This document shows, piece after piece, positions 11,427-23,592 of a stretch of DNA of 64,000 nt (its first letter is position 1; the number at the start of each line of letters is the position of its first letter). This DNA comes from Lucinisca nassula (Eukaryota > Mollusca > Bivalvia > Lucinida > Lucinidae), in assembly GCA_963580285.1 (NCBI GenBank), contig OY757010.1, positions 222,165,234-222,229,233 on the forward strand. The letters run 5' to 3'. The notes below the pieces were generated by a model. That model saw only the letters and a list, made by a program, of their open reading frames with translations. It searched no databases and was not told where the DNA came from. Position numbers and translations under genes: made by a program.

Positions 11427-14400
11427 GTTTTATATTAGGATCACTTTTTGTCTGTCATCAGTAGGAGTGCAACGATGCATCGGACCATCGATGCATTGCG
11501 ATAGGCACTGGGCCGATAGTACTGCATCGATGGTAAAGTCAAACATCGATGACTATTGCCGATAGTGTTTTGAACTATCGATAGTTTCGATAGTTTTCTA
11601 TATCACAAGTTTTTCAGATAATTCTCGAAGTTGTTTTCATTCTTAAATATATTCTTTATTACGACCTGCGTCTTGTACCCGGTCAAGCATCAAACTGTAT
11701 ATTGTCTTAATTGTAATCCAATAATCTCCTGTGCCAGTGGGAGTCAACGTCTGCTTGCAACGACTGCTTGTCGCGAGATAAGGGCAATAACATTACAGCC
11801 AAATCAAAATTTGGCGGTAGCCTACAGGTACACGGTGTTTATGCATCCTATTTGTTATGGATTATCCACTTAACACCCAATGTCGGTATAGAATCAGTAC
11901 TCTGAATATTCCTTCATTCAGCTAGTAAATTTACAGCTTTCTGAAGCGCTTTTCAACAGTAAACACTTTATATTAATTGAGTTCGAAATAACTGACCACA
12001 CATATTTTGATTCGCTAATCTGCAAGCTGTCTGTAAGCTGGTGATATGAAAAGCGATAATTAATGCGTGTTTACACAGTGGTATTTATTATCAAAGGGTG
12101 CCGCCCGCATTAGCACGTGAAGCATGGAACGTCCGCATGTGTCATTACCGCTTCAAAAGGTGCAAAAAATTGTTCTGGTTGATGTTTTAGAGGATTCTTA
12201 TTTTGTCAATAGCAGACATCAATGGAAATGAAATACGTGTTGTCGTGCAAAGAACGTTTATAATTTGGGCATCCAGACAATGTCTATACAGCCGAGGAAT
12301 TAATTTTAAATCTTGGACATCGTGCATTCAAAATATGCACAGGAAAATACAGCACTAGAAAACAATTAAAGAAAATAAAAACGTGGTACGATTTTCTGTT
12401 TATTTGTATTGCTGAAAGATTTGACCAAACAACAAAAGAAATATACAAATGATTTTTGGAAAATCAATTCACAATAAAAATGATGGGCAAATAGATAAGT
12501 TGGCAGATGCAATAGGGATGACATTATAAGGCATGTTCGGCACGGTACTGATGACGTCATCGGTCGGCCGGTGCCGATTTGGATTTAAAAATTTGTTAGC
12601 CCTGATTTCAATGGTGTTCCGTTTAACAAACGCATGCGATCGATTGTGTACCGAAACATTGAGACCTATATTAAAATTTCATCAGATAATCTGCCAGAAG
12701 ATTAAAATCTAACTTCCTGTATCACAGGTCCTGGTGTATGAATGTCATTTGACGTGTCACCGGAAACAATTCTGATTCTGAATCGTGTGCAAGTGATAGC
12801 TAAACGGTTGTGGATAGAGAACGGAACTTTCCACAATTCCTGGATTATCCTCGGATGTGTTGTTTAAGTGTACGACTTTTCCCACCAAGCGTCTTCTATT
12901 TTGGCGCCAAAACATAACCATGCACGAGACAGTACTTGACTTGATAGATTTTGTAAGGTAACCGGGCGCTAAAAGCACATAGGGGCTACCCCTACGAGAC
13001 AGTAGAATAGTCCGTTTCATATTTACATGCATACATCTACCGTTAGATGTAGTTAATCCTATTAGGCCCGGAGCAATTTGATTGTGGATTAAATTTTATG
13101 ATAGAAACATAACCTGATCTTATTTTCACACCTTGTCATGCGAAACACTGTAGGCTTAACGATAGCGCCGGAGGCTTGTGTTTACAGTGTAATAGTAGAA
13201 CAGACTGATCCGTGACAAATTCGGTCGGCGTTTATAACACGATTCGGTTAACTAACACGGTTGGTTGGATCCGAAGTTCTGTGTTATAACGAGGTTGAGG
13301 AGTATTTAGTCACTTTATCATGTCTGAAGTTGTTTTTGAAGACAAGCAAAGATTTCATTGCCTTTGTGAAGAGCTTACATTTATTTTGATTAAGAAACTG
13401 ATGTTACATGTACATTCTCATTGTGAAATGATAAATGTACTTGGCTGGAATCTTCCTGGCTACTTCTAATAAAATGAGTTTCCCGGCTCTTCCAGGAGAA
13501 TTTACACTTAAAGAAAAAAAGTTGCTCCTGGGGAGTTATTTCCTGATGTAGGGCAGACAAAAAGCAAACAGGAGTTTACAACAGTTATCCCTCTGTGTAA
13601 ATTATCTTGTTTATTTCTTTTATGCAGATAAAACATACAGAAAAACAGTTTGAAGGTTTGAATAGTTTTTATTTCCATCTTAAACAAGAAAATATGTATC
13701 CGGCAATAGTATCGCAATAGTATTGCAATAGTAGTCAGCAATAGTAATAGTATCGCAATGGTTCTTCTTGCAATGTCAATACTATTGCAATAGTCATTTT
13801 CTGACTATCGTTACATCCCTAGTCATCAGTGCGTAAACAATTTCTTCAAACAACATCTCCTCCTAAACCACTGATCGGATTTTGACCAGACTTCACAGGA
13901 ATGATCCTTAGGTGGTCCCCTTTCAAAGTTATTCAAATGGTTCCGGTCCGTTGCACATATAGGTCACAGGAGCCAAAAACATATTTTTTTCACTGAAAAC
14001 TTAAAAAATCTTCTTCTTTGAAACGGCAAAGGCCAGGTCTTTGATATTTGGTATGAAGCTTCATCTAGTGGACCCCTACCAAGATTGTTCAAATTATAGT
14101 GCTTGGGCCAAAAATGCCTCCGCCCTAGGGCCCTTTGGTTTTACATGGGCTTATATATGAAAATCTTAAAAAATCTTCTTCTCTGAAACCACAAGGCCCA
14201 GGTCTTTGATTTTTGGTATGAAGCTTCATCTAGTGGACCCCTACCAAGATTGTTCAAATTATATTGCTGGGGCCAAAAATTCCCCCTCCCCGGGGCCCTT
14301 TGGTTTTACATAGACTTATATAGGGAAAATCTTGAAAAATCTTCTTCTCTGAAACCACAAGGCCTAGGTCTTTGATATTTGGTATGAAGCTTCAGCTAGT

Positions 14401-14896
14401 GGACCCCAACCAAGATTGTTCAAATTATAGCCCTGAGGCCAAAAAATGCCCCCGCCTCAAGGCCCTTTGGTTTTACATAGACTTATATAGGGAAAATCTT
14501 TAAAAATTTTCTTCTGTGAAACCACAAGGCCTAGGTCTTTGATATTTGGTATGAAGCTTCAGCTAGTGGACCTCTGCCAAGATTGTTCAAATTATAGCCC
14601 TGGGGCCAAAAATGCCCCCGCCCTGAGACCCTTTGGTTTTACATAGACTTATATAGGGAAACCTTTAAAAATCTTCTTCTCTGAAACTGCAAGCCCATGT
14701 CTTTGATATTTGGTATTGAGCTTCATCTAGTGGACAATTATAGCCTTTGTTGATATTTGGTATGAAGCTTCACCTATTTAGACCTCCCTCAACATTATGC
14801 ACATTATAACCTTGGCGTCAATAATGTCCCTCCCTGGGGCCCGCTTGTTACTCTATGGATCAGGTGAGCGATCCAGGGCCATCATGGCCCTCTTGT
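11427..14896 (+). mobile_element. composite unit 5, split by a hAT-like element
   Basis: Without the 11462-13821 insertion and its target duplication this unit is about 1.1 kb. The core resumes at 13830 with GCGTAAACAATTTCTTC, and the 3' hairpin lies at 14875-14896. Confidence 0.6.
11462..13821. mobile_element. non-autonomous hAT-like element (2360 bp)
   Basis: It is flanked by an 8-bp direct duplication GTCATCAG (11454-11461 and 13822-13829). Its ends are inverted: TAGGAGTGCAACGAT at the left, ATCGTTACATCCCTA at the right. An 8-bp duplication and a TAGGG(A/G)TGTAACGAT-like end are typical of hAT transposons. No transposase is recognised; the short open frames inside have no known family. 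The interior shares segments with the element at 19323-21392 and with 35266-36387. Confidence 0.88.
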
Positions 14897-16524
14897 GATT
14901 AATATTAGGATCACTTTTTGTCTGTCATCCGTGCGTAAACAATTTCTTCAAACGACATCTCCTCCTAAACCACTGATCGGATTTTGACCAAACTTCACAG
15001 GAATGATCCTAGGGTGGACCCCTTTCAAAGTTGTTCAAATGGTTCGGGTTCGTTGCACATCTAGGTCACAGGAGCCAAAAATAGATTTTTTTCACCAAAA
15101 ACTTAAAAAATCTTCTTCTCTGAAACTGCAATACCCAGGTCTTTGATATATGGTATGAAGCCTCATCCAGTGGACCCCTACCAAGATTGTTCAAATTATA
15201 GTGCTGGGGCCAAAAATGCCCCCGCTCCGGGGCCCTTTGGTTTTACATGGGTTTTTATTGGGAAAATCTTTAAAAATCTTCTTCTCTGAAACCACAAGGC
15301 CCAGGTCTTTGATATTTGGGATGAAGCTTCATCTAGCGGACCCCTACCAAGATTGTTCAAATTATAGTGCTGGGGCCAAAAATGCCCCCGCCACAGGGCC
15401 CTTTGGTTTTACATGGGCTTACATAGGGAAAATCTTTAAAAATCTTCTACTCTGAAACTGCATGGCCTCGGTCTTTGCTATTTGGTATGAAGCTTCATCT
15501 AGTGGACCCCTACCAAGGTTGTTCAAAGGTTGCTGGGGCCAAAAATGCCCCCCGCTCCGGGGCCCTTTGGTTTTACATAGGCTTATATAGGGAAAATCTT
15601 TAAAAATCTTCTTCTCAGAAACTGCAAGGCCCAGGTCTTTGATATTTGGTATGAAGCTTCATCTAGTGGACCTCTACCAAGATTGTTCAAATAATTGCCC
15701 TTGGGCCAAAAATGCCCCCGCTCCGGGGCCCTTTGGTTTTACATAAAATTATGTAGGGAATATCTTGAAAAATCTTCTTCTCTGAAACCACAAGGCCTAG
15801 GTCTTTGATATTTGGTATGAAGCTTCAGCTAGTGGATCTCTACCAAGTTTGTTCAAATTGTAGCCCTGAGACCAAAAATGCCCCCGCCTCATGGCCCTTT
15901 GGTTTTACATAGACTTATAAAGGGACTTTGTAAGACTTATCTATGTTTAAAAATCTTCTTCTATGAAACCACTAGGCCTGGGTCTTTGATATTTGGTGTG
16001 AAATTTCATCTAGTGGACCTCTATCAAGATTGTTCAGATTATAGCCCTGGGGCCAAAAATGCCCCCACCCCGAGACCCTTTGGTTTTACATAGACTTATA
16101 TTGAAATAATCTTTGAAAAGCTTCTCTGAAACAGCAAGGCCCAGGTCTTTGATATTTGGTGTGAAGCCTCATCTAGTGGACCTCTATCAAGATTGTTTAA
16201 ATTATAGCCCTGAGGCCAAAAATGCCCACCCCTGGGGCCATTTGGTTTTATATAGGCTTATGTTCGAAATATCTTTAAAAAAATCTTCTCTGAAACAGCA
16301 AGGCCCAGGTCTTTGATATTTGGTATGTAGCTTCATCTATTGGACCTTTGCCAAGATTGTTCAAATTATAACCTTTGTTGATATTTGGTATGAAGCTTCA
16401 CCTTTTTAGACCTCCCTCAACATAATGCACATTTTAACCCTGGGGTCAATAATGGTCCTCCCCAGGGCCCACTTGTTACTCTATGGATCAGGTGAGCGAT
16501 CCAGGGCCATCATGGCCCTCTTGT
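14897..16524 (+). mobile_element. composite unit 6 of the array
   Basis: It starts with a variant GATTAATATTAGGATCAC, has core and monomers, and ends in the 3' hairpin. After it the sequence passes straight into a monomer (TTGTTGATATTTGG) without a new core. Confidence 0.55.
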
Positions 16525-18379
16525 TGATATTTGGTATGAGGCTTAATCTAGTGGACCCCTACCAAGATTGTTCAAATTATAGTGCTGGGGCCAAAAATTT
16601 TCTTCTCTGAAACCGTAAGGCCCATGTCTTTGATATTTGGTATGAAGCTTCACCCCACAAGGCCCAGGCCCTGGGGGCCAAAAATGCCCCCATCCCGGGG
16701 CCTTTTGGTTTTACATGGGCTTATATAGGGAAGATCTGTAAAAGTCTTCTTCTCTGAAGTCGTAAGGCCCAGGTCTTTGTTATTTGGTATGAAGCTTCAT
16801 CTAGTGGACCCCTACCAAGATAGTTCAAATTATAGTGCTGGGGCCTAAAATGCCCCCGCCCGGTGGCCCTTTGGTTTTACATGAGCTTATATAGGGAAAA
16901 TCTTTAAAAATCTTCTTCTCTGAAACCGCAAGGCCCAGGTCTTTGATATTTGGTATGAAGCTTCATCTAGTGGACCCCTACCAAGATTGTTCAAATTAAA
17001 GTGCTGGGACAAAAAATGCCCCCGCTCCAGGGCCCTTTGGTTTTACATGGGCTTACATAGGGAAAATCTTTTAAAATTTTCTGTGAAACCGCAAGGCCCA
17101 GGTCTTTGATATTTGGTTTGAGGCTTCATCTAGTGGAACCCTACCAAGATTGTTCAAATTAAAGTGCTGGGGCCAAAAATGCCCCCGCTCTGGGGCCCTT
17201 TGGTTTTACATGGGCTTATATAGCGAAAATCTCTAAAAATTTTCTTTTCTGAAACCGTAATGCCCTTGTCTTTGATATTTGGTCTGAAGCTTCACCCCAC
17301 AAGGCCCAGGTTCCCCCCCCCCCCACCCCAGCCCCAGCAGGGCCTTTTGGTTTTACATGGGCTTTTATAGGGAAAATCTTTAAAAATCTTCTTCTCTGAA
17401 ACCGCAAGGCCCAGGTCTTTGGTATGAAGCTTCACCTAGTGGACCCCTACCAAGGTTGTTCAAATTATAGCCGTAGGGCCAAAAATGCCCCCGCTCCGGG
17501 GCCCTTTGGTTTTACATAGACTTATATATGGAAAATCTTGAAAAATCTTTTTTCTCTGAAACCGCAATGCCCAGGTCTTTGATATTTGGTATGAGGCTTC
17601 ATCTAGTGGACCCCTACCAAGATTGTTCAGATTATAGTGCTGGGGCCTAAATCGCCCCCGCCCGGGGGCCCTTTGGTTTTACATGGGCTTATATAGGGAA
17701 AATCTTTAAAAATCTTCTTCTCTGAAACCGCAAGGCCCAGGTCTTTGATGTTTGGTATGAAGCTTCATCTAGTGGACCCCTACCAAGATTGTTCAAATTA
17801 TAGTGCTGGGGCCAAAAATGCCCCCGCCCCGGGGCCTTTTGGTTTTACATGGGCTTATATAGGGAAGCTTTACCTAGTGGACCCCTACCAAGATTGTTCA
17901 AATTATAGTGCTGGGGCAAAAAATGCCCCTGCTCCGGGGCCCTTTGGTTTTATATGGCTTATTTAGGGAAAAATGTTTAAAAATTTTCTACTCTGAAACT
18001 GTAAGGCCCATGTCTTTGATATTTGGTATGAAGCTTCACCCCACAAGGCCCAGGCCCTGGGGCCAAAAATGCCCCCAACCCGGGGCCTTTTGGTTTTAAA
18101 TGGGCTTATATAGGGAAAATCTTTAAAAATCTCGTCTCTGAAACTGCTAGGCTCAGGTCTTTGGTATTTGGTATGAAGCTTTACCTAGTGGACCCTACCA
18201 AGATTGTTCAAATTTTAGTGCTGGGGCAAAAAATGCCCCCGCTGTGGGGCCCTTTGGTTTTACATGGGCTTATATTGGGAAAATCTTTAAAAATTTTCTT
18301 CTCTGAAACCGTAAGGCCCTTGTCTTTGATATTTGGTATGAAGCTTCACCCCATAAGGCCCAGCCCCCCCTCCCTCCCC

Positions 18380-18381
<2 letters not shown>

Positions 18382-18438
<57 letters not shown>
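18382..18438. repeat. (CA)n microsatellite
   Basis: An uninterrupted CA run of about 57 bp lies in the C-rich part of a monomer. Confidence 0.97.
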
Positions 18439-18440
<2 letters not shown>

Positions 18441-19322
18441 GCCTTTTGGTTTTACATGGGCTTATACCGGGAAAATCTTTAAAAATCTTTGTCTCTGAAA
18501 CTGCAAGGCCCAGGTCTTTGATATTCGATATGAAGCTTCACCTAGTAGACCCCTACCAAGATTATTCAAATTATAGCCCTGGGGCCAAAAATGCCCCCGC
18601 TCCAGGGCCCTTTGGTTTTACATAGACTTATTTATGGTAAATCTTGAAAAATCTTCTTCTCTGAAACCGCAAGGCCCAGGTCTTTGATATTTGGTATGAA
18701 GCTTCATCTGGTGGACCCCTACCAATATTGTTCAAATTATAGTGCTGGGGCCAAAAATGCCCCCGCCCCGGGTCTTTGGATTTTACATGGGCTTATATAG
18801 GGAAAATCTTTAAAAATCTTCTTCTCTGAAACGGCTAGGCTCAGGTCTTTGATATTTGGTATGAAGCGTCACCTAATGGACCCCTACCAAGATTGTTCAA
18901 ATTAAAGTGCTGGGGCCAAAAATGCCCCCGCTCTGGGGCCCTTTGGTTTTACATGGCTTATCTAGGGAAACTCTTTAAAAATCTTCTTTTCTGAAACCAC
19001 AGGGCCCAGGTCTTTGATATTTGGTATGAAGCTTCACCTAGTGGACCCCTACCAGGACTCTTCAAATTATTGCCCTGGGGCCAAAAATGCTCCCGCTCCG
19101 GGGCCCCTTGGTTTTACATTGACTTATATAGGGAAAATCTTTAAAAATTTTCTTCTCTGAAACCGTAAGGCCCATTTTTTTTATATTTGGTATGAAGCTT
19201 CACCCCACAAGGCCCAGTTACCCCCCCCCCCTTATAAAGGGGAAAATCTTTAATAATCTTCTTCTCTGAAACCGCAAGGCCCAGGTCTTTGATATTTGGT
19301 ATGAAGCTTCATCTGGTGGACC

Positions 19323-21392
19323 TAGTGTTGTGAATCGGACAGAAAAATTACAATCGATTATCGGTAAAGTAAAACCGATTGATTATCGATTGTACAATCG
19401 GATATCCCATCATTTGCTTCAACAATATATAACGGTAGCAAACGCTTTTCAGAGCCTCCATTTATACATTCCCACCCAATTACAGAGCGTAATTTGTTCC
19501 AGAAAACAGCTCATAGTTAATGAGGCAGTGGGCTCTAGTTTTGCCTGGTGTCCCACAAGAGACTGTTCTTCGTATCCTGTTATTCTCCCTGTACATTAAT
19601 GATATTTCCTCTGACATTGATTCAGAAATAATTCTGTTCCCAGACGATTTGTGTTTGGTACAGGGAAACAAGAAATATAGAGGACTCAGTGAAACTTCAG
19701 AATGACATAGACACATGATGATAAGGATGTTGGGCACGAAAATGGGGCATGAAATTTCAGCCCGTTAATGCAGTATTGTGCAGATAACTAGGAAGAGACC
19801 CAATGAAATTAAGTGAACGGTGATTCCATTAAATACCTTGGTGTGACAATCACACACGATTTGAGATTCATAACACCTAATTAAAGATATATACAGTTAT
19901 ACAAACTGAATTACTTTGACACGTGTGATAAAACATGACATGCAATCAACTCAAAACGGTCAGCTTAGCGAGAAAGAGATCACCGTAAAAGAAAGCAGTT
20001 TAATTAACAATTTAATTTTCAGGCTATAAAATGAGCCCAAACTTTCATACCCGCCTTTATGGGCAAGACCAATGCGAATATAAAAGTTTTCTGCAACAAA
20101 CATCATTGAAAAATCAATTGTCTATCTTTTTTTCTATTGGCGATCGGTAAATGACGTCATCGGATTGTAGCAAATATACATGCATTAAATCTTATTGTTT
20201 TATTTTAATAGGGCGTTTTTTTTTCTTCATAAAAAAAATAAATATAAATTGGAACCGATAAAATATGTTCTCAATAACTAAACGGTTGTGTTTTGAGAAA
20301 TGCGCCTTGTATTATGCACATTTTATTTTTGAAAGTCCTATCTTATTTACCAATAGCAGCGTACCCCATAAAGAGGTCGTTTTTGTTGTTTTTTTTCGCG
20401 CTAAGCATGCGCTTTTTCCCCGCGAAAAAAAAAACTAGCGTTCACGAGACGGTAGAAAAGTCTGTTTTAATTTTGCAATCATCCAACTTTAGATGTTGCT
20501 AATCGCCGTAGGAGGATTTTCACACTTGTTGATTGAGTTTCATGATTGAGGGATATACCCAAATAAGAGTCATAACTTCACCTTATTTTCATACCTTGTC
20601 ACACGGAACATTCATTATAGGCTTATCAGTATGACCGGAGACTTGTGTTTGCAGTGTAATAGTAGAATAGTAGCGTGAATAATACGGTCGGCGTTCATAA
20701 CCCGTTTCGGTTAACTGAGTTAACTGACACGGTGCGTTGGTTGGACCCGGAATTCCGGGACATAGCGAGGTTGGTGTGTATTACAAATCCGCTTTATATC
20801 GCAAATTGGTAGCAATTACACACTCTAAAACTTACAACGAATTCATTTCGGAAGAATTGATATGGATAAACACACTTAAACATATTCCATTTTGGCTTCT
20901 CGAACGTTATTTATTTATGTTGACATTGAAATGAATACCGAGCTCACATTTGACCACGTCTCTGTTACCGTCAAAAGCGATAAGATCGTACTTTTACATA
21001 ACGGTATTTATAATCAAAGCCAAAGGCACTAATTATGGTCGCTGAAGTGTGGGCAGTCAACAGGTGTCACATGCTAAAAACGTGTTTACATAACGGTATT
21101 TATAATCAGTGCCAAAGGCACTAATTATGGTCGCTGAAGCGTGGAGAGTCACAGGTGTCAGGTGCTAAAACACGTGCCGGGTTAATTTAAAGAGTATGAA
21201 AATAATGCCGATAAATAGACTTCAAAGGAAAGAAACCTAATCAAGATGGCATGATGATTTTTTTCTGCGATAAAAAGAGTGCGCACAGCAGGCTCCATTT
21301 ACAATCGATAGTGACAAAAGTGCTATCGATTGTCGCCGACGTTGCTCAGAACGATTAGTTTTCGATGTTCAGCGACAATCGGAACAACACTA
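19323..21392. mobile_element. non-autonomous hAT-like element (2070 bp)
   Basis: An 8-bp direct duplication GGTGGACC flanks it (19315-19322 and 21393-21400). Ends are TAGTGTTGTGAATCGG at the left and CCGATTGT-like inverted sequence with AACAACACTA at the right. Both features fit hAT. It contains a LINE reverse-transcriptase fragment near its left end but no transposase that I recognise. Confidence 0.88.
19525..19880 (+). pseudogene. LINE reverse-transcriptase fragment
   Basis: Broken frames read GVPQETVL, LFSLYINDISSDIDSEI and LFPDDLC, then in another frame DSIKYLGVTIT. These match the catalytic palm of the LINE at 40726-42960, with the catalytic FADD-like motif altered to FPDD. Frameshifts are present, so it is dead. 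It lies inside the hAT-like element and was probably captured or inserted there. Confidence 0.85.
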
Positions 21393-21979
21393 GGTGGACC
21401 CCTACCAATATTGTTCAAATTATAGTGCTGGGGCCAAAAATGCCCCCACCCCGGGGCCTTTTGGTTTTACATGGGCTTATAGAGGGGAAAATCTTGAAAA
21501 ATCTTCTTCTCGGAAACCACAAGGCCTAGGTCTTTGATATTCAGTATGAAGCTTCATCTAGTGGACCTCTACCAAAATTGTTCAATTATAGCCCTGAGAC
21601 CAAAAATGCCCCCGCATCGGGGCCCTTTGGTTTTACATAGACTTATATAAGGAAAATCTTTAAAAATCTTCTTCTCTGAAACCACAAGGCCTAGGTCTTT
21701 GATATTTGGTATGAAGCTTCATCTTGTGGACCTCTACCAAGATTGTTCAAATTATAGCCCTGGGGCCAAAAATGCCCCCGCTCCGGGGCCCTTTGGTATT
21801 ACATTGACTTATATGGGGAAAATCTTGAAAAATCTTCTTCTCTGAAACCAGAAGGCCTAGGTCTTTGATATTTGGTATGAAGCTTCATCTAGTGGACCTC
21901 TACCAAGATTGTTCAAATTTTAGCCCTGAGACCAAAAACACCCCTGTCTCGGGGGCCCTCTGGTTTTACATAGACTTAT

Positions 21980-22488
21980 AACTTATAGAGTCTTACTGTT
22001 GGTTTTCTTTTGCTCCAGCATTTCAGTGGTTTCTTGCTGTCGAGTCCTCACCGTTGTCTCACCTCTGTGGTTCTTTGATTATTGGTGTTCACGGACATGT
22101 TGCACTGATGAGTTAGGAGGCCTTCATGCGGACTGAACAAATTATTTGTCTAAATCGCAGCGGAAGTAAGGGCGAGGATTGTGGCCATGTAAAATAGATT
22201 TAAGCCCCCCAGTGGAAATCTTTCCACTGACCGTTCCAAGGCGGTTCTTCTGTGGCGATTTATTTATGTTGTTGTTAATTACTTACTGTGTGTATCACTT
22301 GTGTCTTTTAATTTTGGCTGGCCATATTGCCATTTTGTGGGAAAGTAACTGTCCTTATGGCCTTCTTTTGTTTAGGTTTCCATTATGGTCTGGTCGCTTA
22401 ATGTTTGTATTTCTTTCCCTTTGGTGTCTCTGATGGGTGGAGTAAGTTAATTGTATCGATTCCTGATCTTTGTTTTACTTCTACTTTA
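21980..22488. mobile_element. unclassified dispersed repeat insertion
   Basis: It splits a monomer between TAGACTTATA and TATAGGGAAAATC. Part of it (about 22000-22200) is found inverted at 38140-38370, including the TTCATGCGGACTGAACAAA stretch. No terminal repeat or coding region was recognised. Confidence 0.55.
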
Positions 22489-23098
22489 TATAGGGAAAAT
22501 CTTTAAAAATCTTCTTCTGTGAAACCACAAGGCCTAGGTCTTTGATATTTGGTGTGAAATTTCATCTAGTGGACCTCTATCAAGATTGTTCAAATTATAG
22601 GCTATTAGCCCTGGGGCCAAAAATGCCCCCGCCCCAAGACCCTTTGCTTTTACACAGACTTAAATAGGGAAATCTTTAAAAATCTACTTCTCTGAAACCC
22701 CAAGGCCCATGCCTTTGATATTTGGTATGGAGCTTCATCTAGTGGACCTCTACCAAGATTGTTTAAATTATGGCCCTGAAGCCAAAAATGCCCCTGCTCC
22801 GGGGCCATTTGGTTTTACATAGGCTAATGTAGGGAATATCTTTAAAAAATATCCTTCTCTGAAACCCCAAGGCCCAGGTCTTTGATATTTGGTGTGTAGC
22901 TTCATCTAGTGGACCTTTGCCAAGATTGTTCAAATTATAGCCTTTGTTGATATTTGGTATGAAGCTTCACCTCTTTAGACCTCCCTCAACATTATGCACA
23001 TTTTAGCCCTGGGGTCAATAATGGCCCTCCCCGAGGCCCACTTGTTACTCTATCATATGGATCAGGTGAGCGATCCAGGGCCATCATGGCCCTCTTGT

Positions 23099-23592
23099 TT
23101 CAAAAAGTGACCAATTTCTTGAAAACTGTTCAGATCCCCACCCATAAACAATATATATTCTTATTGCTTATGATAAGGGACTTTAAGTGACTTGCATCTT
23201 GAGACCCTGGGGGCATGCCCCACCCCTGCATTACATAAAATGCATCAAATATCAGAAACTGTTCAGATCCTCTCCCATAAACCATATATTTTCTTGTGAT
23301 AAGGGGCATTTAGTTACATAGATCTTTGGACACCGTAGGTTAAATTGAGGGCCTCACCCCCTTTAGAAATGGTTAAGCATTCCACCCATTAACCATATAT
23401 TTTCTCCTGACCTTTTAGCTCATCTAAGGCTTTATCTTGGCTAAATATAACTGAAAATTCAAGCTCAAAATTTTCCAACTGATCTTCAAGAGTCAGGAAT
23501 GTGATTAAGGACCACTTGGTCATACAGCCAAATGCTAAAAATAATCAATGCTTGCTGTCAGGTGAGCGTCTTCAGGACCATTGGTCCTCTGG
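23099..23592 (+). mobile_element. 3' part of another hairpin-ended element
   Basis: Its left part matches 63880-64000 (CAGATCCCCACCC, CATATATATTC), so it is a truncated copy of the element starting at 63174. The 3' end reads GGTGAGCG, hairpin AGGACCATTGGTCCT, then CTGG. Confidence 0.5.

Larger units (their letters stand above)
1..23098. repeat. 166-bp monomer array
   Basis: About 100 monomers near 166 bp (start-to-start 164-167) fill this region. Each holds a TATTTGGTATGAAGCTTCAT block, CCAAGATTGTTCAAATTAT, GGGGCCAAAAATGCCCC and TTTGGTTTTACATGGGC. The period is not a multiple of three. The monomers sit in larger composite units that end with one 3' hairpin. The array enters from the left edge. 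Confidence 0.95.
16525..23098 (+). mobile_element. last composite block of the array
   Basis: Degenerate 166-bp monomers, some fused or shortened, run to the final 3' hairpin and CTCTTG at 23098. It is interrupted by a CA microsatellite, a hAT-like element and an unclassified insertion. Confidence 0.5.

Noticed and set aside
11631..11873. 80-codon open frame as hAT transposase
   Set aside because: No hAT motifs; composition and length are as expected by chance.
3806..18625. Many similar open frames of 60-154 codons in the 166-bp array (FGMKLHLVDPYQDCSNYS-like)
   Set aside because: They are repeat units that happen to lack stops in one frame; the period is not a multiple of three, frames break often, and no splice or start context supports coding.
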